Source: Ophthalmolycus amberensis
Taxonomy: Eukaryota > Chordata > Actinopteri > Perciformes > Zoarcidae
Direction of reading: 5' to 3'
Assembly (NCBI GenBank): GCA_024529925.1
Contig: JAFEUB010000845.1
Coordinates: forward strand, 229,501-293,500
DNA: 64,000 nt
Shown here piece after piece: positions 19,230 to 31,350 of the stretch. Position 1 is the first letter of the stretch. The number at the start of each line of letters is the position of its first letter. A program made the translations under genes and the position numbers. The notes under the pieces are model-generated. The model saw nothing but the letters and a program-made list of their open reading frames with translations, did not search any database and was not told the DNA's origin.

Positions 19230-19500
19230 CCTTGAGGTTGATATTTGTGGTTCAAATTGAAATTTCTCAACAACTATTGGATGGATTGCCATGAAATTTG
19301 GTTCAGACAATTATGTCTCCTTTAGGATTAACAGATCCCTTAACTTTTACTCTTGTGTCATCATCAGGTCAGATTTTTAATTAGTCCAGTACTTTAGTTT
19401 ATGAGCAAATACCTGCAAAACTAATGACATTGTCATCAGCCTCAGCTGTACTTTGTGTTCAATGCTAATTAGCAAATGGTAGCATGCTAACATGCTAAAC
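19230..19500. repeat. Dispersed fish-type element with GCTAACATGCTAA end
   Basis: It contains TTGGATGGATTGCCATGAA and ends with TAGCATGCTAACATGCTAAA. A fragment with the same terminal vocabulary (GGCTAACATGCTCACAATGA) occurs near 50250-50290. Confidence 0.5.
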
Positions 19501-21510
19501 TTTGATAGTGACAATAATAAACACACTATACCTTTGTCATTCTCAGATCTTCACTGTGCCTAAACGCACACTATTAATTAATCAGAAAATGAGTGACTCT
19601 AATATCGTCATGGAAAAACAGTCCTGTAAATGCTACCGTTGTGAAGCGTGTCAGTTTACGTGTTTAACTGTTAGTCAAAATGTTGTAACTTAACTTTATG
19701 GTAATTTTGGCTGTAGTTTGTCATATTGCTGTGTTGTCCCAATCTCATGCCAATGTCATTGTGTAAATTAAATTGGCAAAATATTTGAAATACCTTCAAA
19801 ATACACCGCTTATTCGAGTAGTCTTCACTAAAACTTTTAAGTATTTATCAAGGCTTTTGCATTGCATTGCATCACATCATGCAGGTGTTTCCATATTTTT
19901 AGGACACTCAACAACGTATAAGAACAACTGATTATTAGATCAAGTGCACATGTAAATAAAACATGCAGGGGAATAAATACAGATTCACACGTACACGACT
20001 TCATATCATGTTGCAAGGCTCCAAACAATCTACCCAATAAAAACCATCTGTGACTGCTCATTAAGACGCCAGTGTGCACCACGGCATGTTTGAACACGAT
20101 CGCCTCATGTTGATATTTTAGGTTCAGAATGTGAGCTACATCAGACACCAATCTATCTGCAAGTCCTAAAACAGACTTAGGGATGGAGTAAAGAGGCAGG
20201 TGTTGCTTTATAATGTCCTGTGAGGCTTGGTTTTCATTATCGTTTTATATATTTAAGATAAGGTCATTTTCATTGCACGATTTCGCATTGCACTCTGGAG
20301 GAGCAACAGGTGGTGGGTTGAGCTCTGGCTATGCACATGTGATAATACACAACAAGTACAGTGGGTGTGTGCATGTGTGGGAGAACAGTTGCACATAGAG
20401 GCCACATTTATTGCACGTCACAGAACGTTGAAACGCTCACGTCAGCCTTTACTCAAACACAGACAGACCAACAACGGACCAACAACTGTTACTGTAGTGA
20501 CAACTCTGAAAGTTTCATATGAATCTGCTTCCAAAGGATGTTGAAGTCAAAAAATGTGCCCTGTGTCTAACCAAGATGAGATAACCAGTAAAATCAGTTT
20601 CTGTGCAGCAGGGAGGCTCAGCCACTGCTGGCATGACGTCACAGGAAAAAAAAAAAAAACTATGCGATGGTTATTAGATTCCACTGCAGTCCACTAGACT
20701 ACTACCAAGGGCTCACGAGCCAAAAATGTGTACCATCCAAGAGTTCGGTGACGAAGCTAATGGCAGCCACATAACTTTTGATCTTTTTGCAGCTATGAGT
20801 GTGAACAGACGGCAAGAACGAGGATCCCAGTGCGACAGACAACTGAGTCCCTTCATTAAAATATTCACCATTTCTTTAACAATTTTTATTTGATGTGTGT
20901 GTGGCCTGCATTCTCTGTTGCACCTGATTGTGAAAAGCTTTCCTCCCTCTGTAGACACAATTATAGGGACACCAAATTACTATCTTTGGAACATGGCTGT
21001 ATACATTGCTGGATTAACCTGTTTCTGCTCCTTTTAACCCCTTGTTCTCCCCACTCCCTGTACAATTTTTACAGTTGTCTTATGCAAGAGTAGGTCTATA
21101 CTACCTACTACATGAATTAACATAGCAAAATGCAAAACCGAAAACAACCAACTTTTGACAACTGAAAGAGACCTTCACAGCAGGACCCACCATGTCATAG
21201 GATATTGTGCTTTTTGCATTTTTCCAAATGCATTACACACCCCTTGACTTCTCAAACCCTGGGGCAGGTACTTTACGCAGCTTCTGTAGCATATGCAGGT
21301 CATTTTGTCATCTATTACACACCAGATAAGCAGCTTATGCCAGATAAACTAAAAATTATATCTATCTTTCTTTTTTTTTTGTTATCAGCAAGACTAAAGT
21401 ATCATACAACAAGATACACCGATGCAAACTGGCTGTGTGTCAACTTACTCCTGCACAAAATAGTTATATTCCGTTTTATTGAGTTGTTTAGCTGTGTCTT
21501 TCTCTCCGCT

Positions 21511-21760
21511 GTGTGTGTGTGTGTGTGTGCGTGTGCGTGTGTGTTTCGGGAGGACAATGCTGCGGTTCTTCGGCATACCCGCGTCAACGGAATCCCGAAG
21601 TGCGTCATCAAACGTCTATTCTTTCGAACGCGCGCTGTGATTGGCCGGGGGCTGGAAATCTCCCCGCCCACCGCACAGCCATGTATGGAAATCTCCCGGA
21701 CGTCATGGGTACAATAACTCGGATAGTATAAATGTGTTGCGGAGGGACTTGCTCCTCAGC
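21511..21760 (+). promoter_or_regulatory. nr4a1: nr4a1 proximal promoter
   Basis: A TG-rich run (about 21511-21545) is followed by a GC-rich block. In order this holds TGCGTCAT (21601-21608, CRE/AP-1-like), an inverted CCAAT box ATTGG (21640-21644), GGAAATCTCCC (21654-21664), a CArG-like CCATGTATGG (21679-21688), a second GGAAATCTCCC (21687-21697), GACGTCAT (21699-21706) and a TATA box TATAAAT (21727-21733). Mammalian NR4A1 is an immediate-early gene driven by CREB/AP-1-like and SRE-like elements, so this layout fits. Factor binding is inferred from motif match only. Confidence 0.75.
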
Positions 21761-21836
21761 TGGGAAACACTGAAGATGACTGACGGCTGTTTGTGGATTA
21801 CAGACAGTTCAAAACACTTGTAGACGAGCCCAACAG
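21757..21836 (+). other. nr4a1: nr4a1 non-coding exon 1
   Basis: It starts about 25-30 bp downstream of the TATA box at 21727. It ends at the good donor CAACAG|GTATGA (GT at 21837-21838). The start position is estimated from TATA spacing. Intron 1 then runs to 22830 or 22838. Confidence 0.65.
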
Positions 21837-22334
21837 GTATGAAATATGAATGACTTTTTTATAATACATTATACGTGAATGCGAAAACTTTTTATATGCG
21901 TTACAAGTGACACCTGGGCATTAAAATGAGTTTATCGAAGAGAAAGTAGCCGCCCCTTTCCCATTTTTTTCAGTAAAAAGCAAAGTGAAGTATTTACAGC
22001 TGCATGTCTCAGTGTTACACCCATTTGTCACAGCCCGGCTCAAAGGCTGTAAAACTGGGTATGCAAGAAACTGACTGATTTTTCAATTGAAAAAAAGCTT
22101 TGCACAAATATATTGGATTAGTTTATGCCAATATTTAGCACATCCCTACACACAACTACAGTTCTTTATTTTAAAACGTATATTGTACCGTTTTTTTAAT
22201 AATATAATATTTTATTGTGAATTGTTCTTAACTTTTGCAGTATTTGCTTGTTATTTTTTCACACTATGTTTATTGTTATGGACCAAAACACCAAGGCAAA
22301 TTCAATGTATGTGATAACTTCTTGGCATTAAACC

Positions 22335-22470
22335 TGATTCAGTTTCAAATTAGACTCAACTTTATTGTCATTGCACACAGTACTGAGACAACAAAATGCA
22401 GTACAGCATCTAAACAGAAGCGCAAAAGCAGTAAAGTGCAGAGTGATATTTAGAATAAAAAGTAAGAACA
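22335..22470 (-). mobile_element. Probable LINE/SINE 3'-tail fragment in nr4a1 intron 1
   Basis: Read on the minus strand, the fragment carries CAATAAAGTTGAGTCTAAT followed by a GATTCAG-like end. This resembles the AATAAA-(GATTCTG)n tail of fish non-LTR elements; a clear one is at 50467-50867. The fragment is short and diverged. Confidence 0.4.
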
Positions 22471-22840
22471 ACTACGGTATAAACAGTAGGGGTATATATG
22501 AATGTGTTAAGATATACAGTATGAACAGTGTGCAATGAATATGCTGTTCGCAGTGGGCGCAGTGTTGAGTGTTGTTTGGCTGAGCAGTTTCAGAACGCTG
22601 CAGGCAGAAATACCAGAGGCGAAGCAATCAGCTTGTTGCAAACGGGCACGTTTTGAGCGGGTGCTGCACTTGTGTATTAAATACCAGCACATGAATACTG
22701 TACACAGAGAGGGAGAGTAATTTTTGCACCATTGGATCCCTTACCGGGCTACCATGGCTTGAGTGTTAAAGATAAAGTAAAAAATCTCCAATCTGTTTGG
22801 CGCTAACATTTTTGATTACGTCTTTTTCAGTCTTGCAGCT

Positions 22841-25487
22841 ATGACTTGCATACACCCCCAGCATGGATCTCAGCTCTATGAGAACAGCCTTGGCAGCTCG
22901 GAGCTTCAGAGCACAGACTTTATCTCCAAACTGGCTGTGAATATGATCAGCCCACGGGACCGCCTCTCTGCTCCATCCCTGCCAAGCATCAACTCCCTGG
23001 TGGACACTCACAGTGGCGACTTTGATGCATATTCATGTCAGTTCACTGCAGCCCCTGCACTAGTCCCCCCATCGTCTGGCCAGGAGACCCCCCTCAAGCT
23101 GGATGACCTCCAGGTTTACGGCTGCTACCCTGGAGCGTTCACGCTGAGTTACTTGGATGAGGCTGTGTCCCCCGGTGGGTCCGATTATTTTGGCAGCCCT
23201 GCATCGACATTGTCTCCTTCAACCCCCCGGTTCCAGAGTCAGCATGCGTCCAACTGGGATTCGGCCTTCGGGCCATACTCACCCAGTCCAGGATACTGGG
23301 CGGCAGAGGACACCTCAGTGCCACAAGAGCCCACTTTCTTCCCTTTTGGTTCTGTAGAGGACATGTCTCATTTGGGTCCAACACACTTACAAGAGCAGGA
23401 TCCTTTCACTTTGACCCACCCTCGACCATCAGCACTGACCTTCCCCACCTTGGCGATGGAGCAAGCACGCATTCTCGATGGTACTGACCAGCTGGATGGG
23501 AGCTTATCACCCAAATTGCAAAGTCCCAGTGGGAATGAGGGCTGCTGTGCTGTGTGTGGGGACAACGCCTCCTGTCAGCACTATGGGGTTCGCACCTGTG
23601 AGGGATGCAAAGGGTTCTTCAAGGTAATAAGATCTGACTTGTCCATGCATGCAATTACCCTATTCCTATACAAAGATGATTGCATGTATTGTGTCAGTCT
23701 TTGGGGCAGGTTTAAGAGTCATTTTTATTTTTATTTCACAGCGTACAGTACAAAAAAATTCCAAGTATGTTTGCCTCGCCAACAAAGACTGTCCCGTAGA
23801 CAAGAGGAGGCGGAATCGATGCCAGTTCTGCCGTTTCCAAAAATGTCTAGTTGTGGGCATGGTGAAGGAAGGTGAGTTCAGTACAAACCCAGATGAATGA
23901 CGTGGAATTAGGATGGTGAAGATGAACTGAAAATAACTGTTGATGTCATTGATTTTTCAGTTGTGAGAACGGACAGCCTGAAAGGGCGAAGAGGTCGGCT
24001 GCCTTCAAAGCCTAAAGCGGTCCAGGATGTGACGACCACGGTGTCTCCAGTGAGCATGATTGCTTCACTTGTGAGGGCCCACATTGACTCAAACCCAGTC
24101 ATTGGCAAACTGGATTACTCCAAGGTAAAAAACAAACAATAAACAACAAACAAAATCCCTCTTATTTATGCTTTGGGAATATTTGATTACGCACTTAGGC
24201 ATCTGTTTTAACTTCTCTGCTGTCTCCAATTTCAGTTTGGTGAGACCGAAATCAGTCCGAACCAGAAAGTTGACGCAAGTGACGTCAAACAGTTTTACGA
24301 CTTACTCTCATCCTCCATGGAGATCATAAGGAAGTGGGCGAAGAGCATCCCAGGTTACTCTGAGTTCTGCTCAGAAGACCAGGAACTGCTGCTGGAATCT
24401 GCGTTTGTCGAACTCTTCATCTTGCGTCTTGCTTATCGGTGAGTGCAGCCCCCTAAAGAAAATGTCATCATGTTTATGATACAGCTTACGTGTCATTTTC
24501 CTGATGCCTTGGATATAATCAATAACCTGCGTTGCCTTTTCTTTTTAAAGTTCCAATCCTGAAATGAACACGCTGATCTTCTGCAATGGGGCCGTGCTTC
24601 ACAAGACGCAGTGCGTCCAAGGCTTTGGTGACTGGATTGACTCCATCTTGGAGTTTTCTCAAAGTCTCCATCGCATGAAGCTAGACGTTTCCTCCTGCTC
24701 CTGTCTCACAGCCCTGGTCATAATCACTGGTAAGATCTTCAGTCATCCTTTCACACTATTTAACACATCTGCCTTCAGAAATATAGGTATCAGGCTTCAA
24801 CCCACTTTTGTTTCTTCAAATTTAAAGTTATTCAGTTATTTTTAACCAACAAGGACAACAGTTTGAACAAGGTTTCATTGGTGCAGACAATACAAGGATG
24901 TTGCACAACACAGGATTGACGCGACAGGTGTATATGACAGAATGTAACACGACCTCATGTACTCTATAGTGCAGACGAGAAGCAATATATCACAGCACAC
25001 TAAACATAAACACAATGCAGGTTTACATGTAAAGCCGAGGAATTGTTCCAATGCAGCAGCATTAACACTTCTGACAACACCAGTCTGTGTCCGCTTCAGC
25101 AATGTAAATAAAATATAATATATAATAAAATATTGGATTAAAACGTGATCAATTCTACTGATGTGTCACTCTCGCATTTCAAAGTGTTTGAAAACAATGA
25201 CTCAAACCTGTATCTTGTTTTCTTCTGCAGACCGACATGGTCTCAAGGAGCCAAAACGTGTGGAGGACTTGCAGAACCAGCTCATCGCTTGCCTAAAAGA
25301 TCACCTCTCTGGCTGTGGCTCCGACTCGTTGCGGCCAAATTATATGTCCAGACTTCTCGGGAAGCTTCCTGAGCTCAGGACTCTGTGCACTCAAGGCTAC
25401 CAGCGTATATTTTACCTTAAATTAGAAGATCTTGTTCCCCCGCCGCAGATTGTGGACAAAATCTTCATGGATGCGCTTCCGTTTTGA
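22841..25487 (+). CDS. nr4a1: Nuclear receptor subfamily 4 group A member 1 (Nur77)
   Basis: Six coding exons: 22841-23623, 23742-23871, 23961-24124, 24236-24438, 24551-24729 and 25231-25487 (stop TGA), giving 571 aa against 598 in human. The N-terminal activation domain keeps [11 protein letters not shown] and GSDYFGSP. The two-zinc-finger DNA-binding domain begins at about residue 236 ([20 protein letters not shown]) with P-box CEGCKG, and its second finger is in exon 3 ([19 protein letters not shown]). The C-terminal extension [11 protein letters not shown] keeps the basic patch and the serine known as an Akt-family target in mammals. The ligand-binding domain, from about 345 to 571, ends KIFMDALPF. 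Nr4a1 binds NBRE (AAAGGTCA) and NurRE sites and acts in stress, neuronal and immune responses. ATG 22841 follows directly on the acceptor TCTTTTTCAG (or the AG at 22838). Tamalin upstream matches human linkage. Confidence 0.98.
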
Positions 25488-26365
25488 GTGTGAGATGGGA
25501 GAGCAGTTCATATGAGAGCCAAAGAGAACAGACTGAGGATCCTGAAGAAGAAGAATCCTAAGGGACTATGCAGCTCTTGAGGAAAAGGCCTACATACGAG
25601 TTATAAAGCAAATTAGTTATAAAACTTGCAGAAGCAACATGTACGAGGAGCCGTCCCAAAATGCTCTTCCTTGTTTGTTTTTCCAGGAAATTGTGTACTC
25701 TGTAGACGGGCCGCATGGACCAAAAGGTGACTGTTTACATACAACAAGGTGCCCTACAAAAAGAAGATGATTGCACTTTATAAGCAGTTACAAATTGAAT
25801 ACAAATCATATCTGCACCATCATTATAAGGATGTAAGCGCAATAATCTTGGTTTTTTTTAAAACAATCTTTCGACTGTAAATTGCACATAACATATCCGA
25901 CAAAGCATCGTGATATCTTCAGCTCAACGATTAAAAAAGGTTATTATATTTCAGTTTAGATTAAATACTTCAGGTGCGCTAGGATGTTTTCAATTATTTC
26001 ACAGAACCACTCAAATGCACTTCTCAGCCTCAGAGTCCCTCAGAGCTCCAGTTTGCTTCATAGCTAATGCCACCATATGATTTGGTGATAATACAGTAGG
26101 TTAAACCTACAGAATCATTCAGTAGTATCATTCATGTATCATGAATTGACATTGTGCAGCTATACTCTGTATTGTCTTATACACTGGATTTATGTAGATT
26201 ATTTTGAATCTGTTTTAAACCTGTTTAAACACCCTGCTGGTGTTGTTGCCACATTAACTGTATTCTGCAGTTTGGGCGAAATTAAATTGTTTGTGTTTAT
26301 TTTTACACACTAAGAGATTATATTTTACTGCAACTAAACATGAAATAAAATTGAAGACTGCATAT
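25488..26365 (+). other. nr4a1: nr4a1 3' UTR with poly(A) signal AATAAA at 26344-26349
   Basis: AT-rich sequence follows the stop codon, with an AATAAA at 26344-26349. Only scattered AUUUA pentamers are seen (for example at 26188-26192), so no strong clustered AU-rich decay element is evident even though the gene is immediate-early. Confidence 0.7.
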
Positions 26366-29109
26366 TCCAACTGCTTTTGTCATTTTTACTATTTGTCCCT
26401 ACTTGCACTTGCACAAAATATTACTTACTTAATAATAAATAAGTCAGTCTCCTGTTTATTCTTTCATTGTGTGTGTCCATTGTGCGTTGCTGTGCCAGCA
26501 GCTTGTAAGCCTTAGTGAATTATAAATTCTTTAGTTGGCAACACAACAGTTGCTGAAAAAATGTACCCCCCTTCACCTCCCTCCTAGTTATGTGCTGGTC
26601 TTTATTTAGAGTCTGGTTGAATTCCCAGTCCGGTCTCAAGTGACTCAGACGACTTCATCATTGTATAGTGCAACACTCTCACAAGTGTGTGTGTGTGTGT
26701 GTGTTAAAACATGAATGTAAATCTTGTACTGCTTGAAGTAAATGTTGTTACAAGACAATAGGAGATCACATAAATGCACCAGTTAATAGCATGTGGGCCT
26801 CTATGATCTACTATAATGGTCCAAAACAGGCAACGTCCCAACACCTGCTTTGAGTTACTAACCCAGTGTCCGTTAGCTTTTGGTGCCTACAGCCATTTTG
26901 CTACGACAGTGAGGCTAAGATAGCTTACATTGTGAATCTGTTGGAGGGAGCCGCACTTAGCTTACACAATGCCCTCTATCAGCGAGGTTTCCCCACATTG
27001 TGACACCACCACAAATGTGAGGGAAAGAATATGTGTGCATTAGCAACAGAGGGTTTAATAAAGCCTTTCAAGCTTAAACCTGTGGCGTACTATCCCTTTT
27101 ACACCTGCTTTAACTTGTCGCCTCCCACAAGTGAACACGAGTCAGGTGCTCTGTTCCCTGCAGGTGTAAGGGGGCGTGGCCCAGGAAACAAATGGAAGAG
27201 AATTGATTGGGAAGGGAATTTTATGGTGGTACATCGACAGCCTGAAGACTACTGAGTACTGAGGACCAGACAGATTGAGCAGCAAACCAAACCAAGGCCG
27301 GATAATTTTTTCCCCAACCCAACATCCAGTGAGTTTGATTCCTTTTTGGAGATTTATTGCATTGCTTTTTCCTGGTTTATATTTTTGCATTTTGAAGGGA
27401 GGACACCTTTTTTTGTTGGATTAAAATGGTCACATTAAGGAAGACTGTTTTTTTTGAGTTGGACAAATTTTGGATTAACCCAGTGGACATTCCTCCAATC
27501 AGGTTCCTTGGGCTGTTATACGGGCGTGGTTGTTTTCTTAATAAATCACGTCTAAGCTAACAATTAAGTTTCCTCTTAGTGCTTTCCTTTGGTAGGGTCA
27601 GGGGGGATTTAAAGGAAACTCAAATTATTTTCAGTTCCTCTCTTAACCAGGTCTTCCTACTAGAGGCCCTTGAACTTAACTTGTAAGTATTGTTTTAATG
27701 GCCCTGTCATGTGGGCAGCAATTCAGAGGACTGGAGACGGACTGCAGCTCAATAAGAAAGTATATATCTTTAGGGTCACTTGCACTTTGATGCATTTGTC
27801 TGATTGTAGATTACTTAAAAGGCATCAAGAAGAACACATTTTGTGGTGTAACTTTAACTTCAGAATCAGTCACTCAGCACATATCCATCTTCAGTTGCTG
27901 TCACATTGCAATGCCCACTATATGTATGACATTACATGTGGGTTTATCAATATGCTTCAGATGTCATATCAAATACAGAGAACAGTCTTTGCTGTTGGAT
28001 TGAGAGGTCATTTACAGCGTCGTTATCTGAAGTAGCTGGTCTCATGCTTCTCTTGAGTTACAGGATCTGAAATGTTTCTTCTGGTGTAATGAAACGTAAT
28101 ATACAAGTTGGAGGCCTTGATAACGTTGTAAATGTTGGACTTATGCAACAAGAGCAGTTCAAGCCAGCATCACTCTGATTACAGAACATACTTCACGTGG
28201 GTGATGGTACGCTGATAACGATAAGGTGAGTAGGGCAGCTCTCTCATGATCTACCCATCATGCCTCAGTGGAAACTGGGGCGAGAGCAACTTGACAGCTT
28301 GTGTGAGTGGAGTATGAAATGACGGTGATAATAGAGGAGCAGGCTTCAGACAGCGTTACAAGATTATAGGCCAGTTCCGAGACCAGATTGTTCACTCCAT
28401 ACTGTGACTCTTATGTCCAGGACAATATGACAATGTCACATTAATAAAAGAAGATCGACAGAGAGGCTTATTATAACATTTTGTTGATTGTAAATGTGAA
28501 CCTTACGCTGGTGCTAGAGAAAAGTCAGGGGATCATCAAAGTCAGTAGGATTCATCCTCTGAGGAACATGAAGGTCTGTAGAAACTGTCATGGATATCGG
28601 ATAGTTGAGATATTTCAGTCTGGACCAAATTGGTGCACCGACTGCACAATATACTCTTCGCAGGAGAAGAGAAACTGTAGACAAATAGTGTTTTCCTAAG
28701 CCACCCTAATTATGCCACAATTAGACATGTATTTTAATCATGCCACTTAAATAGGAGAGGTGAAGACGTTTCTTTTGTGACTGTATACTTTTTGTCTTTG
28801 CTCAACTGGATTGGGCGGTGTCTTGTACTGGACACTCAGTTTGGAGCAAGATGTACTGAGGCTATTTAGTTTAATTTTATGCTGCTGGTTTATAGAGTTT
28901 ATATATGGATTCGGCATGACACTTCTAGTCAAGATTTAATAATGATTTGTTACTAATCTATTACTGATCTTGTTACTGATATTTTAGAGGAAAAATATTA
29001 TGATATTGGACAAACACCAACATTTTCATCATAGATTAGACTGGCATTTAATTGTATGTTTATACGCATAATATGGACATTGCCAGCATTGAAAAGTTGA
29101 GTTACGTTT

Positions 29110-29300
29110 TGAAATAGGCTACAGAGTATTTCCATTTTATGCTACTTTACTACATTTCAAAGGCAAATATTGTACTTTTTACTTTTCAGATTAAGTTGTC
29201 ATACAAAACATAAGATCAGCTGATAACGTATGATTTATTGTTACATTTTAAACTATCCAACAGTATACCTCGCAGTAAAAAATTTCACCCCATGTACAAT
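29110..29300. repeat. Dispersed 'CTACTACATTTC' family, copy
   Basis: It contains TGCTACTTTACTACATTTCA, a TACTTTTTACTTTTCAGATT block and CATACAAAACATAAGATCAG. The same order occurs at 30165-30370 and 57150-57410. Confidence 0.55.
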
Positions 29301-30164
29301 CCAGTAATGTGATAATATAACACTGACAGCGGGCATTCTGCATGAGTATTTTTACTTTCAAAACTAACTTTATATTGTGTTGCTAATATTTCAGTGCTTT
29401 GACTTAATTTTAAATGCAGGATTGTAACATGTTGTGGCTATTATTGTTGTGTGTTTATGTTGCCTTGTTTCTGTAATATGTTGTTTTAAAGACCCTTTAT
29501 TGTAAATCAGAAAAGCATCTTCCACAATAGATTCTCAGGAGGAAATCTCAGCGACAAACACCCACTGCATTTAGAAATCGGAGAACATCTGATGAGGTAT
29601 TTATATATCTGTCTTCGTGCAGATCTTTTTAGAAACGGATTGAATCGCATTTATGTAATGTAACATCAGCTCCTCCTCGCAGGTATGGCACACAGTGCCA
29701 ATTAACATTACTAACTTTGGTTCAGTTGGGAATATATGACATGTAAGCCTCGTCAGTGACAAGTTCAAGAGTTCAGAACTAACACTAGCTTCTACATATC
29801 TCTCAGACGGGTAGTAACAGATATGCAGTACGTCTAAGAGAAGGCAGTGCTTCCATGATAGACACATGGGTCCTGTGCAGACAGAGGTCCTGCATGTACT
29901 CTGCTCTGAGGAGTCGTACTCATCCTTACAGATAGTGACAGGGCAGCACAGAAGCCCATCTGAACACTTCTAATAATAGCCACGACTAAAATAGATAGTA
30001 GTCACATGAAATCAATAATGCCACTTAGATATGACAGAGTTCTCTGGCTGGCCGGCCTTGATTATCCTGACACTCGTCACACTGAGGTCACTCAGCTCTC
30101 ACCTGAAGACATTTTCTCAAGATCAACATTAATGTCACCTGCCCACTGGTGGAAGGAAACCAGT

Positions 30165-30370
30165 CGCACATACTGTATTTAAGTACAAATTTGAGGTACT
30201 TGAACTTTACTTGTCTTTCATGAAACTTTCTACTCCTGCTCTACTACATTTCAAGGGGAGATATTTTTTCTTCACTACATTAATCTGAAAGCGTTACTTT
30301 AGAAATGAAGATTTTCACATACAAAACATGAATATCTTACTATGAATTACCCAACAGCACAAAGTACAGT
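30165..30370. repeat. Dispersed 'CTACTACATTTC' family, copy
   Basis: It contains GTATTTAAGTACAAATTTGA, CTGCTCTACTACATTTCAAG, then AGCGTTACTTTAGAAATGA and TTTTCACATACAAAACATGA. It is a longer relative of the copy at 29110. Confidence 0.55.
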
Positions 30371-30699
30371 TGAAATAATTAAATAGTTATTTGGCAATTA
30401 CTTAATTTTTCATGCAAAAACATGTCATGGTTCCAACTTAAATAATTTGTTGCTTTTCCTGTGAATTACTGCAATCATTTGAATTCATTTGTAATGTCAG
30501 GTTTGGACTGTTTTCGATAAAAACAAAGCATTGTGAAGGCGTCAACAAACATAAGCAGATTAATACATAATTAATAAAATCATTAGTTAACAGTTAAAAA
30601 CAATAGCCCAACCTCAAACAACTACCGTACAAAGGTCAAATGTTTCCTTTACATTAATGCATAAATAATAATCTAAAATATAATAATAACAGCCACAGG

Positions 30700-31350
30700 G
30701 AACATTTTTATTTTTAATAATTTGCTTGGCTAGTATTGCCATCCAGTGGTCATGTGATGACAGTGTTTACTGTTAAATATTGTTGCCACTGAGGCTCAAT
30801 AGAATGCATCTTCCTCAATAATTGCCAAACTGAGAAGATTTTCAAACTGTGCACATGCAATTGATTTGATCAAACATTTTCATCATTAACCACACAAAAT
30901 AATTTGAAACCAACACCGTTAATATAAAAAGCATGACATTCAACCAGTGACATTTGTTACTGCAACAGCAGGGAAGGTTAGACAATACAGAAAAAAAAGG
31001 AGGCATTAGTTTTGAAGCATGCACAAACACACCGTCACTAAACTCTGCAATTAGGGTACTTGCCACATCAGGGCACTGAAATTCGAAAAATTTGATCAAA
31101 TTAGATAACAAATGGACAATACAGTCAATACAAAGGAAGAGCGTGTAGCATTTAGGGAGATCTATTGGCTGAAGGTTTCAGTTGGTTGCCATCTGTAACC
31201 TCACCACTAGATGCCCAAGTCCTACCTTAAAAAAAAAAAAGTTGTGGGCAAAAACTTGCTAAGAACAAACGTTAGAGGAACTACCCATACATAACTACAT
31301 ATAATAGGCGTAACATTAAGCTTTAAATTGGATACCATGTACATTATGGC
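30700..31350 (-). other. gtsf1: Probable gtsf1 3' UTR region
   Basis: Downstream (minus strand) of the gtsf1 stop, the first AATAAA reads as TTTATT at about 30707-30713 on the plus strand. There is no closer canonical signal, so the 3' UTR may be about 640 nt, or a variant signal may be used nearer the stop. No coding potential is seen. Confidence 0.4.

Larger units (their letters stand above)
26366..30700. other. Intergenic interval between nr4a1 and gtsf1; no gene recognised
   Basis: It contains a short GT run (26684-26704) and a block at about 27160-27660 with its own AATAAA that could be a solo LTR or other old insertion. Two copies of the 'CTACTACATTTC' dispersed family are present (about 29110-29300 and 30165-30370). 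Open frames, such as one of 121 codons at 27670-28035, resemble nothing I know and lack supporting splice context. Confidence 0.6.

Noticed and set aside
21205..21717. 170-codon frame upstream of nr4a1
   Set aside because: It reads through the TG tract and the core promoter of nr4a1 and resembles no protein.
22841..23875. A continuous 344-codon frame from the nr4a1 start through exon 2 and beyond
   Set aside because: The part after 23623 is intron 2 and then exon 3 in the wrong frame. The splice donor AAG|GTAATAAG and the acceptor at 23741 restore the correct zinc-finger sequence.
27670..28035. 121-codon plus-strand frame after nr4a1
   Set aside because: No recognisable domain, no downstream or upstream exons, and no clear poly(A) signal. 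It is probably a chance opening.
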